Shown here: in pieces, positions 26,156-35,223 of the stretch | How positions within the stretch are numbered: the stretch's first letter is position 1 | Layout: each line of letters starts with the position of its first letter | NCBI RefSeq assembly: GCF_037101375.1 | Contig: NZ_AP029019.1 | Coordinates: 744,001-808,000 of the forward strand | From: Acidovorax sp. DW039 | GTDB lineage: Bacteria; Pseudomonadota; Gammaproteobacteria; Burkholderiales; Burkholderiaceae_C | Direction: 5' to 3' | Length of the DNA stretch: 64,000 nucleotides | The notes under the pieces: model-generated | Told to the model about the DNA's origin: nothing | Databases searched by the model: none | The model's input: only the letters and a program-made list of their open reading frames with translations | Position numbers and translations under genes: made by a program

Positions 26156-27070
26156 ATGCTTGCCCGTTACCAGAAAGCGTTTCTAGCATCGCAGCTGCTG
26201 TATGCCCTCATCTGTCTGGTCTGGCTGTGGTCCTATTCCCCTGGGGTGGCTCTGTTGTGCGCTCTGGTGCCATGGCTCCTGTTTGCGGCAGTGCTGGGGC
26301 TGGAATTTGCGCTGATGCAAAGGCTGAACCGACGGCGGGCAGATGCGCCGGTGGCGAGCCCCCTGCAAGTGCTGTGGGCCTGGTGCACCGAGATGCGTAC
26401 CGCGCTGCTGATTTTTTGCTGGCGTCAGCCTTTTCGTGCGCATGCGGAGCCGGACTGGTTGCCCGCACAACCGACCGGGAAACGCGGCGTGGTGCTGGTG
26501 CATGGTTTTGTGTGCAACCGGGGCGTGTGGCTGCCCTGGATACCGCGCCTCAAGGCCGCAGGCCATGCCTGTGTGGCCGTGAGTCTCGAGCCTGTCATTG
26601 GCTCCATAGATGCTTACGCGGCAGCGGTGGAGGCTGCTGTGCAGCGCGTCACCGCTGTCACCGGAATGCCGCCGGTGTTGGTATGCCACAGCATGGGTGG
26701 CCTAGTGGCCCGCGCCTGGCTGCGGGCCTATGCAGGCACCGGCGTAGATCAGCGCGTGCACCATGTGATGACCTTGGGGACACCCCATGCCGGAACCTGG
26801 CTGGGCCAGTTCAGCCATGCAGAAAATGGTCAGCAGATGCGGCTGGAAAGCCCCTGGCTGCAGAGGCTGCGTGCGGATGAACCTGCAGAGCGCGCAGGCT
26901 TGTTCACATGCTGGTATTCCAACTGCGACAACATCGTGTTCCCTGCGACGGTGGCCGCGCTACCGGGAGCGCGGCACCGGTTCTTGTCTGGAGTGCCCCA
27001 CCTGCACATGGTGTTGAACGAGCAGGTGGTGCAAAGCTGTCTGGAGGAGCTGGCTGCGTCTACCCGTTAA
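26156..27070 (+). CDS. Alpha/beta-hydrolase, lipase-like, membrane-anchored
   Basis: A 304-residue protein. The first 60 residues hold two hydrophobic segments, so it is probably anchored in the inner membrane. The hydrolase domain has the oxyanion motif VLVHGFVCNRG near 120, the nucleophile elbow VCHSMGGLV with Ser near 179, MTLGTPHAG and the likely catalytic His in VPHLHMV. These resemble bacterial triacylglycerol lipases and PGAP1-like esterases. The ATG at 26156 is chosen because the first hydrophobic segment begins there. It is divergent from fadD across 282 bases in which I see no other feature. Confidence 0.83.
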   Translation: MLARYQKAFLASQLLYALICLVWLWSYSPGVALLCALVPWLLFAAVLGLEFALMQRLNRRRADAPVASPLQVLWAWCTEMRTALLIFCWRQPFRAHAEPDWLPAQPTGKRGVVLVHGFVCNRGVWLPWIPRLKAAGHACVAVSLEPVIGSIDAYAAAVEAAVQRVTAVTGMPPVLVCHSMGGLVARAWLRAYAGTGVDQRVHHVMTLGTPHAGTWLGQFSHAENGQQMRLESPWLQRLRADEPAERAGLFTCWYSNCDNIVFPATVAALPGARHRFLSGVPHLHMVLNEQVVQSCLEELAASTR

Positions 27071-27136
27071 GGATGTCCCGCATAACCCTTGCGAGGCCTG
27101 CTATCCCCGTCCGCAGGGAGTGATGCGTGGACCTCC

Positions 27137-27979
27137 TCAAGCTGTGACCGCTTCCTCACGTTCGTTGGCTGCGAACTCGGGCATTCCGCGCAGGCGCTCG
27201 TAGATCGGGGCAAAGTCTGCCGCAGTCATGTCAAACAGCTGCTCGAAGCTGTCGATCACGAAGTAGGTCTGCTGGTAGGTGTCAATCTTGTAGCGTGTGC
27301 GCATGGTGCGCTCCAGCTGCAGCGGAATGCGCTGGGGTTCGGGGCTTTGCACCGAGTAGGCCAGTTCACCGGACGAGCTGAGGATGCCCGCGCCGTAGGC
27401 ACGCAGACCACCCGCTTCGCGGATCAGGCCGAACTCGATGGTGTACCAGTACAGGCGGCTGAGCATCTCGCATGCGCCCAGGCTGTGCGCCTTGAGGCCA
27501 CCTTGCCCGTAGCGCTGAACGTAGTCCGCGAAGACGGGGTTGAACAGCAGCGGCACATGCCCAAACAGGTCGTGAAAGATGTCGGGCTCGACGATGTAGT
27601 CAAACTCTTGCGGCTTGCGGATCCAGTCGGTGACCGGGAACTTGCGGTTGGCCAGCAAGCTGAAAAAGGGCACTTCCGGGATCAGGCCCGGTACCGCCAC
27701 GATTTCCCAGCCGGTGGCGCGGTGCAGTCGCTCGTTGATTTCCTCAAACCGGGGGATGCGGTCCTTCGCGCCCAGCGAGGGCAGGGCGCGGATGAACGCC
27801 TCGCTGGCCAGGCCCGGCAACAGGGCCGACTGGCGTTCGTAGAGCCGCCGGTAGGTGTCGTGGTCTGCCTCGGTGTAGCTTGCGAAGTCCTGGGCGCAGG
27901 TGTAGCTCTCGTCTGCGCGGGAGTAATCGCCACGAGGAGGGCGGGTGGATTGGCCATAGACGACAGGGGCTTGTCCCAT
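27137..27979 (-). CDS. phhA: Phenylalanine 4-monooxygenase
   Basis: It hydroxylates phenylalanine to tyrosine using tetrahydrobiopterin, O2 and iron. The protein has 280 residues, the bacterial single-domain form. Iron ligands are visible in HDLFGHVPLL (two His) and YWYTIEFGL (Glu); the pterin-binding GLIPEVPFF segment precedes them. With hpd, 1.1 kb away on the same strand, it forms a phenylalanine-to-homogentisate route. Confidence 0.95.
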   Translation of the reverse strand: MGQAPVVYGQSTRPPRGDYSRADESYTCAQDFASYTEADHDTYRRLYERQSALLPGLASEAFIRALPSLGAKDRIPRFEEINERLHRATGWEIVAVPGLIPEVPFFSLLANRKFPVTDWIRKPQEFDYIVEPDIFHDLFGHVPLLFNPVFADYVQRYGQGGLKAHSLGACEMLSRLYWYTIEFGLIREAGGLRAYGAGILSSSGELAYSVQSPEPQRIPLQLERTMRTRYKIDTYQQTYFVIDSFEQLFDMTAADFAPIYERLRGMPEFAANEREEAVTA

Positions 27980-28053
27980 TGTGTGCTCCTTTGCCGCCTC
28001 AGCCTGCCCAACCGGGTGCGCAAGAGTGCGCCCCCCGTGCCAGCCCTTGGCGG

Positions 28054-29022
28054 CTAATTGATTTTGATTTTTGCGGCCTTGATCAGGAACTCGTACTTGC
28101 TGTACTCAGAACGCACAAACTGGCCGAAGCCTTCCAGGCTCAGCTCCTCGGGGCCAATACCCATCTTTTGCAGCCCTGCTTTGCCCTCTGGCGAGCGCAT
28201 CACCGCCGAGAACGCATTGGCGTAGCGGCGGGCGTCCGCATCGGGCAGCGAAGCGGGGGCAAACAGGCCGAACCAGGTGGACACGTTGAAGCCTTGCACC
28301 GAGTCGTTGATGCTGGGCACATCGGGCAACGCATCGTTGCGGCTGAGGGTGGTCACACCCAGGGCCTTGAACTTGCCTGACTTGATGTGAGGCAGCGCAG
28401 AAGCCAGGTTGTCAAACACCAGCGCCACTTCCCCGGAGGTCAGGGCTGCCAGTGCGGGGGCCGAGCCTTGAAAGGGCGTATGCCCGATCTTGGTGTTGGT
28501 CAGCGACTTGAACATCTCTGCCGCAATATGGCCAATGCTGCCGTTGCCCCCCGAGCCGTACTTGAGCTGGTCGGGGTTCTTTTTGAGGTACTGAACGAGG
28601 TCTGTGGTGGTCTTGATGTTGAGCTTGTTGGCCTGCTCTGCGTTCATGACCAGCACATTGGGTGTGCGGGCCACCAGTACCAGCGGCTTGAAGTCCTTGA
28701 TCGGGTTGTACGGGAAGTTCTTGTACAGCCAGGGGTTGACTGCATGCGTTGCGACGGCCCCCATCAACAGCTGGTTGCTGGTTTTGGGCGACTTGGCGAC
28801 CAGATCGGCGCCGGTGTTGCCCCCAGCCCCCGGCTTGTTGTCTACCGTGATGGCGCCCAGCTGGGCCTTGGCTCCGTCTGCCAGCAGACGGGCGGAGGTA
28901 TCCAGTGGCCCCCCTGCGGGATAGGGCACCACGATGGTCAGCGGCGCAGAAGGGTTTTGCGCCAAAGCCAGGGCGGTGACACCGCATAGCAGAGCACCGA
29001 TCAGGTAGTTACGAAGCAGCAT
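28054..29022 (-). CDS. Bug-family tripartite tricarboxylate transporter substrate-binding protein
   Basis: A 322-residue periplasmic binding protein with a signal peptide (ending ALAQNPS) and the Bug-family motifs ITIVVPYPAGGPLDTSARL-like N-terminus, VDNKPGAGGNTGADLVAKSP and LFAPASLPDADARRYANAF. Bug proteins are very numerous in Burkholderiales and often lack nearby membrane partners, as here. It lies between phhA and hpd on the same strand, so an aromatic acid ligand is possible but not shown by sequence. Confidence 0.88.
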   Translation of the reverse strand: MLLRNYLIGALLCGVTALALAQNPSAPLTIVVPYPAGGPLDTSARLLADGAKAQLGAITVDNKPGAGGNTGADLVAKSPKTSNQLLMGAVATHAVNPWLYKNFPYNPIKDFKPLVLVARTPNVLVMNAEQANKLNIKTTTDLVQYLKKNPDQLKYGSGGNGSIGHIAAEMFKSLTNTKIGHTPFQGSAPALAALTSGEVALVFDNLASALPHIKSGKFKALGVTTLSRNDALPDVPSINDSVQGFNVSTWFGLFAPASLPDADARRYANAFSAVMRSPEGKAGLQKMGIGPEELSLEGFGQFVRSEYSKYEFLIKAAKIKIN

Positions 29023-29082
29023 TGATGTTTCCTCCGGATTCGAATGCTGCCCAGTATAGGTAACCGTCCGTTGACGTTGTGT

Positions 29083-30216
29083 TTATTTGCTCAACACACC
29101 GCGGCGCATCTGGTCGAGTTCGATGGACTCGAACAGCGCCTTGAAGTTACCGTTGCCAAAGCCGTCATCTCCCTTGCGCTGAATGAATTCAAAGAAGATG
29201 GGGCCGAGCTGGTTTTCGCTGAAGATCTGCAACAGCAGCTTGCCCGCCACGCCGTCGATCAGGATCTTGCGCTCCTGAAGCGCCTGCAGGGGCTCCCCGT
29301 GGCCGGGAATGCGCTTGTCCACCAGTTCGTAGTAGGTGTCGATGGTGTCGAGCAAGCGCACGCCACTGCTGCGAAGGGCATCCACGGTGCTGTACAGGTC
29401 GTCCGAGCCCATGGCGATGTGCTGGATACCCTCGCCCTTGTACATGTCCAGGTATTCCTGGATCTGGCCGGCTTTTTCCTTGCCTTCTTCATTGATGGGG
29501 ATGCGGATCTTGCCGCAGGGGCTGGTCATGGCCTTGCTCTTGACGCCTGTGACCTGGCCTTCAATGTCGAAGTACTTGATCTCGCGGAAGTTGAAGATGC
29601 GCTCGTAAAAGTCTGCCCACTCGGTCATGCGACCCCGGTGCACGTTGTGTGTGAGGTGGTCGATGTAGGTCAGGCCATGGCCCTTGGGGTTCAATGCCTC
29701 GTCGGCGGACACGCCGGGCAGGGGCTCGAAGTCCACGTCAAAGAAGCCGATGTTGCCAATGTCGCCGGGTTGGGCACCGTTCTTGCCGCGCCAGCGGTCC
29801 ACCAGATAGATCAGGCTGTCGCCCACGCCCTTGATGGCGGGGATATTCAACTCCCCAGGCCCGGCCGTACCGGCATAACCCCAGGCACCCAGACCCAGTG
29901 CGCGTTCGTAGGCCGCTTTGGCATCGTGCACGCGGAATGCAATGGCGCACACGCTGGGGCCATGCAGGCGGGCGAAGCGCTGGGCAAAGCTGTCAGGTTC
30001 GGCGTTGATGATGAAGTTGATCTCGCCCTGGCGGTACAAGGTCACCGCCTTGTGGCGATGGCGGGCCACAGGCCGGAAGCCCATGCTTTCAAACACCTTG
30101 CCCATGGCTTGCGGGTCAGGGGCTGCAAACTCGATGAATTCGAATCCGTCCGTACCCATGGGGTTCTCCCAGGCGGTGGTGGCCTGGGCGGCTTGTTGGG
30201 GCAATGCTGCGTTCAT
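29083..30216 (-). CDS. hpd: 4-hydroxyphenylpyruvate dioxygenase
   Basis: It converts 4-hydroxyphenylpyruvate to homogentisate with Fe(II) and O2. The protein has 377 residues, with two vicinal-oxygen-chelate halves. The C-terminal half carries the iron ligands: His in DHLTHNVHRG, His in GIQHIAM and Glu in GPIFFEFIQRKGD. The product-gating GFGNGNFKALFESIE helix follows. It is divergent from an Lrp-family regulator that may control it. Confidence 0.95.
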   Translation of the reverse strand: MNAALPQQAAQATTAWENPMGTDGFEFIEFAAPDPQAMGKVFESMGFRPVARHRHKAVTLYRQGEINFIINAEPDSFAQRFARLHGPSVCAIAFRVHDAKAAYERALGLGAWGYAGTAGPGELNIPAIKGVGDSLIYLVDRWRGKNGAQPGDIGNIGFFDVDFEPLPGVSADEALNPKGHGLTYIDHLTHNVHRGRMTEWADFYERIFNFREIKYFDIEGQVTGVKSKAMTSPCGKIRIPINEEGKEKAGQIQEYLDMYKGEGIQHIAMGSDDLYSTVDALRSSGVRLLDTIDTYYELVDKRIPGHGEPLQALQERKILIDGVAGKLLLQIFSENQLGPIFFEFIQRKGDDGFGNGNFKALFESIELDQMRRGVLSK

Positions 30217-30441
30217 GGATGGGGCTCCGTTGTGAAATGGGTGGCTGTCGCCACGGTGTGTTCACTTTAGAAGTGACCCAGATCAACAAAACGGCTTTTG
30301 GCGCCGATGCAGAATTCTCAACGCAGGAAAAAATCGCAAATTCACTTCGTACGCATTTTTGTTGCGCTTTAGGGGTTAACCATGATGCTTGCGTGCTGCA
30401 AAGGGCGAGAGGGCGGATAAGAGGAATCCCATAATTCCCGC

Positions 30442-30924
30442 ATGACTGCACCCCAAACCCTGGACCGCCTTGACGCCGCCATCCTCCGCATTCTTCAGGT
30501 CAATGGACGCGCCACGTATGACGATATCGGTGCGCAGATCGGACTCTCCCCCAGCGCAGTGCTGCGCCGCGTCAAGCGCCTGGAAGAAGCTGCGGTGATC
30601 GACCGCTATGTGGCGCTGGTCAAGCCGGAGGCGGTGGGGCTGGGGCTGATTGCCTACCTGAATGTGCGCCTGGAAAAGCACACCGAAAGCCACAAGCGCA
30701 ACCCCATGGACCTGTTCCGGGCCAGTGTGCAGACGTGGCCGGAGGTGGTGGAGTGTTCTTCCCTGACGGGGGAGATGGACTACCTGCTGCGTGTGGTGGT
30801 GCAGGACATGGCCCATTACAGCCGCTTCATCATGGATACCCTGCTCAAGCACCCCAGCGTGCAGGACTGCAAAACCAGCTTTGTGCTCGACAGCGTGAAG
30901 GCCACCACCGCGTTGCCTGTGTAG
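30442..30924 (+). CDS. Lrp/AsnC-family transcriptional regulator
   Basis: A 160-residue regulator: N-terminal helix-turn-helix (LDAAILRILQVNGRATYDDI, LSPSAVLRRVKRLEE) and a C-terminal RAM ligand-binding domain (VQTWPEVVECSSLTGEMDYL). Family members respond to amino acids. Its divergence from hpd across 225 bases makes it the likely regulator of tyrosine breakdown here. A compact hairpin terminator overlaps its stop codon. Confidence 0.88.
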   Translation: MTAPQTLDRLDAAILRILQVNGRATYDDIGAQIGLSPSAVLRRVKRLEEAAVIDRYVALVKPEAVGLGLIAYLNVRLEKHTESHKRNPMDLFRASVQTWPEVVECSSLTGEMDYLLRVVVQDMAHYSRFIMDTLLKHPSVQDCKTSFVLDSVKATTALPV

Positions 30925-30945
30925 CTGCATGAGAGCAGCTTTTTG
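30923..30945 (+). terminator. Intrinsic terminator overlapping the Lrp stop codon
   Basis: AGCTGC (30923-30928), a 6-base loop and GCAGCT (30935-30940), followed by TTTTG. The stem begins inside the TAG stop codon (30922-30924). Confidence 0.6.
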
Positions 30946-31202
30946 CCGTACATGAAGGTCTTGTAGTGTTGTTGGAATGTGAACAAATCGTCAGAGAAAT
31001 CCGGGAAAGCAACGATCTCCCATAGGCTTGCTGCGTTGTATCAACAGGTCGTGCTGCATTGCAGCAATTGCCGCTGCAAAGATTAGGGAAAACCCCTAAA
31101 ATCTCGGCCATGATCGCAACCAAGGCCCTTCTCAAGGCATCATGGCACGCCAGCACTGGCCTGCTGCGCACCCGTAACAGCCACACGTCCAAGGAGGCGG
31201 GT

Positions 31203-31841
31203 ATGTCTTCGACACCGCTGATGGTTCCCATCCGTTCCCTGGGGCCTTCGTACCGAGAGCGCATTGCAGCCCACCTGCTCAAGCTGGACCCAGCCGACCG
31301 CTATCTGCGCTTTGGTTATTCGGCCAATGACGAGCAGATCCGTCGCTACGCGGAGCAGCTCGATTTCAGCCGCGACGAGATTTTTGGCATCTACAACCGC
31401 CGCCTGGAACTGGTGGCCATGGCCCACCTCGCGTTCTCTGAGCACCCTCAGCACAAGCACTGCGCCGAGTTTGGCGTGTCCGTGCTCAAGCAGGCCCGTG
31501 GCCGCGGCTTTGGTGCGCGCCTGTTTGAGCGTGCGGTGATGCACGCCCGCAACGCCGGGGTGAACATGGTGTTCATCCACGCCCTGTCTGAAAACACGGC
31601 CATGCTCAAGATTGCCCGCAACGCCGGTGCCACGGTGCAGCGCGATGGGTCGGAGTCTGAGGCTTATCTGCAGATTCCTCCTGCCAGCTTTGACACCCGC
31701 GTGGCCGAGATGGTGGAGCAGCAGTTTGCCGAAGTGGATTACCAGTTCAAGAAGCAGGCCAAGCAGTTCTGGGACTTTCTGGCGGGCGTTCAGGAAGTGC
31801 GCCGCGGCGTTCAGGAAGCGCGCCACCAGTCTGCCGAGTGA
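31203..31841 (+). CDS. GNAT-family N-acetyltransferase
   Basis: A 212-residue GNAT protein. The acetyl-CoA motif is GVSVLKQARGRGFGARLFER (Q-x-x-G-x-G/A) near 97-116, followed by IHALSENTAMLKIARNAGA. A C-terminal extension of about 50 residues is helical and charged (FKKQAKQFWDFLAGVQE). The ATG at 31203 has AAGGAGG five bases upstream, the strongest ribosome site nearby; in-frame ATGs at 31059 and 31110 are less likely. Substrate unknown. Confidence 0.85.
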   Translation: MSSTPLMVPIRSLGPSYRERIAAHLLKLDPADRYLRFGYSANDEQIRRYAEQLDFSRDEIFGIYNRRLELVAMAHLAFSEHPQHKHCAEFGVSVLKQARGRGFGARLFERAVMHARNAGVNMVFIHALSENTAMLKIARNAGATVQRDGSESEAYLQIPPASFDTRVAEMVEQQFAEVDYQFKKQAKQFWDFLAGVQEVRRGVQEARHQSAE

Positions 31842-31954
31842 GCGTGCGCTGAACGGCGCACGCTGGACTTTGTGCTGCGGATATTGCCGGGTCATGGCAA
31901 TCCGCTATCCTTGGGCGCTGTACACCACAACAGCAAGTCCTGCATCCCACGACA

Positions 31955-32833
31955 GTGTCTGACCCCTACCCTGGGCGCTTGCCCGAAAAGGAAGACAAGC
32001 GCACGTTTCTGCAAAAAGTGGCCGAGTTCATCCACCCCGGCCCCGATTCCGCAGAAGAACTCATAGAAACCGTGGCGGAGGCCGAAGACAACCAGGTCAT
32101 CGGTGCTGAGTCACGGGTCATGATCGAGCGTGTGATCCGCATGGCCGACATGACGGCTGGTGACGTGATGGTGGCAGCCCCCCGCATGGACATGGTGGAC
32201 ATCAACGAGCCGCCCGATGTGCTGCTGCGCTCGGTCATCGATACCGGGCACTCGCGTTTTCCGGTTTTTCAGGGGGAGCGCGAAAACATCATCGGCATCC
32301 TTCTGGCCAAAGACCTGCTCAAGCTGCAGCGCGCGCCAGAGCTGAGCATCCGTGCCCTGCTGCGTCCCGCAGTCTTTGTGCCCGAGAGCAAGGGCCTGAA
32401 CGACCTGCTGCGCGAGTTCCGCGGCAACCGCAATCACCTCGCCATCGTCATCGATGAGTTTGGTCGTGTGGCCGGGCTGGTGACTATTGAGGACGTGCTG
32501 GAGCAGATCGTGGGGGAGATCGAGGACGAATTCGATATTGCCGAAGATTCCGGCGATATCTTTGGCCTGGCAGACAAGACCTACCGCGTCAGCGGTGACA
32601 CACCCATTGAGCGCGTCTCTGAAGCCTTCAGTGTCCACATCCAGGGCAGCGATCCGGAAGAAACCTTCGACACCATTGGCGGGCTGATTGCCCACGAGAT
32701 GGGGCGCGTGCCCAAGCGGGGCGAACATCTGCAGCTGTGTGGCCTGCACTTTGTGGTGCTGCACACCAAGGGCGGTGCGGTGCGCTGGTTCAAGGTGTCG
32801 CGCGTGGAAAGTATCAGCGAGGCTGATCGCTGA
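31955..32833 (+). CDS. corC: CorC/HlyC-family CBS-domain protein
   Basis: A 292-residue cytoplasmic protein with a paired CBS module (MTAGDVMVAAPRMDMVDI and LLRPAVFVPESKGLNDLLRE) and a C-terminal CorC_HlyC domain (YRVSGDTPIERVSEAF, GGLIAHEMGRVPKRGE). The family is tied to magnesium/cobalt handling. The start is a GTG at 31955. Its stop overlaps the lnt start by one base (TGATG), the corC-lnt pairing common in proteobacteria. Confidence 0.9.
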   Translation: MSDPYPGRLPEKEDKRTFLQKVAEFIHPGPDSAEELIETVAEAEDNQVIGAESRVMIERVIRMADMTAGDVMVAAPRMDMVDINEPPDVLLRSVIDTGHSRFPVFQGERENIIGILLAKDLLKLQRAPELSIRALLRPAVFVPESKGLNDLLREFRGNRNHLAIVIDEFGRVAGLVTIEDVLEQIVGEIEDEFDIAEDSGDIFGLADKTYRVSGDTPIERVSEAFSVHIQGSDPEETFDTIGGLIAHEMGRVPKRGEHLQLCGLHFVVLHTKGGAVRWFKVSRVESISEADR

Positions 32834-34488
32834 TGGCGGGGCGCCGACACCCGGACCGCGGCTTGGTTGCGGTCTCTGACCTGCTTTGGTCTGCGCTGGC
32901 GGGCGGGGCGCAAGCGGCTTCGCTGGCACTGCCTGGCTCGGGTCAGCCCGTTTGGTGGCTGCAGTGCCTTTCGATGGTCATGCTGGCGGCCTTGCTGCAG
33001 CGCCCGCAAGGCGGCTGGCACCGCGCTGCGCTGCTGGGCTTTGTATTCGCCTGGGCCTGGCTGGGGGGCACGTTCTGGTGGCTTTTCATCTCGCTGCATA
33101 CCTACGGTGGGCTGGCAGCGGTGCTGGCGGTGGCTGCGGTGGCCGGTCTCGCCGCATTTTTGGCGCTGTATTACGCCGCTGCTTCTGCTGTTTTTTGCCG
33201 TTTAGTGCCCATGAATAAAGCGCTGGCAGCTATTATTTTTGCAGCACTGTGGATGCTGGCCGATCTGGCGCGGGGCACCTGGTTCACCGGCTTTCCGTGG
33301 GGGGCTGGGGGGTATGCCCATGTGGAAGGGCCCTTGTCGGCGCTGCCTCGCTACATCGGCGTGTACGGCACCGGGGCGGTTTCTGCGGGCCTTGCCATGG
33401 CCCTTGTCCAACTGCAGTGGCGCGATGCCCGGCGTGCAGGCCCCTGGCTGGCGGCGCTGCTGCTAGCGGCGCTGGGTGTGGGCGCAACGCTGGACCGTCA
33501 CTGCGCCGTGCAGCTTTGCCACACGCCCTCGCAGGCTCCTGCGCCCCCTTTGGGGATGGCTTTGTTGCAGGGCAATATTCCCCAGGACGAGAAATTTGAG
33601 CAGGGCAGTGGCGTACCGCTGGCCCTGCGCTGGTATGCCGAACAACTCAAGGCAGAAACGGCCTCTTTGGTCGTGGCTCCGGAAACCGCCATTCCGCTGC
33701 TGCCCCAGCAACTGATTCCGGGCTATCTGGAAGGACTGCAAGCCCGTTACACCCAGGGGCCGCAGGCGGCGCTGGTGGGTATTCCGCTGGGCAGTGAACG
33801 GCAGGGCTATACCAATTCCGTGGTCGGCTGGCGTCCTTCCGAGGTGCCTGCGGCGGCAGCGCCCCAGTACGTCTACAACAAGCATCATCTGGTGCCTTTT
33901 GGTGAGTTCATCCCGCCGCTGTTCAAGTGGTTCACCGAGATGCTGAACATCCCCCTGGGCGACTTCAACCGTGGCACCGTGGGGCAGCCGTCGTTTGCGT
34001 GGGCGGGGCAGCGCATTGCCCCCAACATCTGCTACGAAGACTTGTTTGGCGAGGAGTTGGCCGCCCGGTTTGTGAACCCCGCCGAGGCACCGACGATTCT
34101 GGTGAACTTCAGCAACATTGGCTGGTTTGGCAACACGCTGGCCATTGACCAGCACCTCAACATCAGCCGCATGCGCGCTCTGGAGCTGGAGCGACCCATG
34201 GTACGCGCTACCAATACGGGGGCCACCGCCATCATCGACCACCGGGGTGTGGTCACGCACCTGCTCGAGCGCCACACCCGGGGTGTGCTGCGCGGCGAGG
34301 TGCATGGGCGGGGTGCAGGTGTCTCTGTGGGCCCGGCGATCACACCGTTTGCCTGGTGGGCGTCCCGCTGGGGCTTGGCACCGCTGTGGGGGCTGGCTCT
34401 GGTGGTGGTGCTGGGTGCCTGGCTGGCCCGGGCGCGCAGTGCGCAGTCGTCCAAAAGGCGGTCGCCGCTGCCCTTTGGGATGGAGTGA
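32833..34488 (+). CDS. lnt: Apolipoprotein N-acyltransferase
   Basis: It adds the third acyl chain to lipoproteins at the inner membrane. The protein has 551 residues. Several membrane helices occupy the N-terminal 220 residues, followed by a nitrilase-type domain with the triad Glu in VVAPETAIP, Lys in YNKHHLVPFGE and Cys in PNICYEDLFG, and a final membrane helix near the C-terminus. The dispersed repeat at 33197-33243 encodes residues about 122-137, between two membrane segments. Overlaps corC by one base. Confidence 0.94.
   Translation: MAGRRHPDRGLVAVSDLLWSALAGGAQAASLALPGSGQPVWWLQCLSMVMLAALLQRPQGGWHRAALLGFVFAWAWLGGTFWWLFISLHTYGGLAAVLAVAAVAGLAAFLALYYAAASAVFCRLVPMNKALAAIIFAALWMLADLARGTWFTGFPWGAGGYAHVEGPLSALPRYIGVYGTGAVSAGLAMALVQLQWRDARRAGPWLAALLLAALGVGATLDRHCAVQLCHTPSQAPAPPLGMALLQGNIPQDEKFEQGSGVPLALRWYAEQLKAETASLVVAPETAIPLLPQQLIPGYLEGLQARYTQGPQAALVGIPLGSERQGYTNSVVGWRPSEVPAAAAPQYVYNKHHLVPFGEFIPPLFKWFTEMLNIPLGDFNRGTVGQPSFAWAGQRIAPNICYEDLFGEELAARFVNPAEAPTILVNFSNIGWFGNTLAIDQHLNISRMRALELERPMVRATNTGATAIIDHRGVVTHLLERHTRGVLRGEVHGRGAGVSVGPAITPFAWWASRWGLAPLWGLALVVVLGAWLARARSAQSSKRRSPLPFGME
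33197..33243 (+). repeat. Dispersed palindromic repeat, copy 4, inside lnt
   Basis: Reads AGTGCCCATGAAT, then AAAGCGCTGGCAGCTATT and ATTTTTGCAG. The right arm matches the family well and the left arm is degenerate. It is translated in frame in a loop and membrane segment of Lnt. Confidence 0.6.
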
Positions 34489-34701
34489 GGACGGGTTGGG
34501 AGTCGGGCTTGGGTGGCCGATGGCGCTTCCTGATTCTTGATCCAGGTCACCTTGCGGAGGGGTGTCCTGCAGGCATTGAGGGTGTATAGGTTCCGGTCCA
34601 CATGCCAACCCTTGATAATAGAGCCCCCGCAACCGGGCGATGAAGGTTGCACGAACAAAGATTTGATGCGGCGATACCGCCGTTCTGGAGCACGACTGAA
34701 A

Positions 34702-35223
34702 ATGGCAGATTCCTTTTCCTATGAACAACTGATCGCCTCGGGCGAGGGACGGCTGTTCAACGCCGACAGCGGGCGTCTGCCGCTGCCACCCATGCTGATG
34801 TTTGACCGCATCACGCACATCGACAGCGATGGGGGGGCGCACGGCTTGGGAAAGATCCGCGCTGAGCTGGACGTCAAGCCAGACCTCTGGTTCTTTGCCT
34901 GCCATTTCCAGGGCGATCCCGTGATGCCCGGTTGCCTGGGCCTGGATGCCATGTGGCAACTGATCGGTTTTTACCTGACCTGGCTGCAACTGCCTGGCCG
35001 TGGCCGCGCATTGGGCGCGGGTGAGGTCAAGTTCACCGGCGAGGTGGGGCCTGATGTCAAGCTCGTCACGTACGAAATCGACATCAAGCGCGTGATCAAG
35101 CGCAAGCTGGTCATGGCGATTGGCGATGCCCGCCTGCTGGCCGATGGCAAAGAAATCTATGTGGCCAATGACCTGCGCGTGGGCCTGTTCATGCGCGAGG
35201 GCGAGGGCAAGGACGCAGCATGA
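34702..35223 (+). CDS. fabA: 3-hydroxydecanoyl-ACP dehydratase/isomerase
   Basis: It dehydrates 3-hydroxydecanoyl-ACP and isomerises the product, opening the anaerobic route to unsaturated fatty acids. The protein has 173 residues. The catalytic His lies in [21 protein letters not shown] with the partner Asp in GLDAMWQ. The ATG at 34702 starts at [10 protein letters not shown]; the upstream frame is open to 34537 but not conserved. The stop overlaps fabB as ATGA. The 213 bases before it hold no feature I can name. Confidence 0.95.
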   Translation: MADSFSYEQLIASGEGRLFNADSGRLPLPPMLMFDRITHIDSDGGAHGLGKIRAELDVKPDLWFFACHFQGDPVMPGCLGLDAMWQLIGFYLTWLQLPGRGRALGAGEVKFTGEVGPDVKLVTYEIDIKRVIKRKLVMAIGDARLLADGKEIYVANDLRVGLFMREGEGKDAA

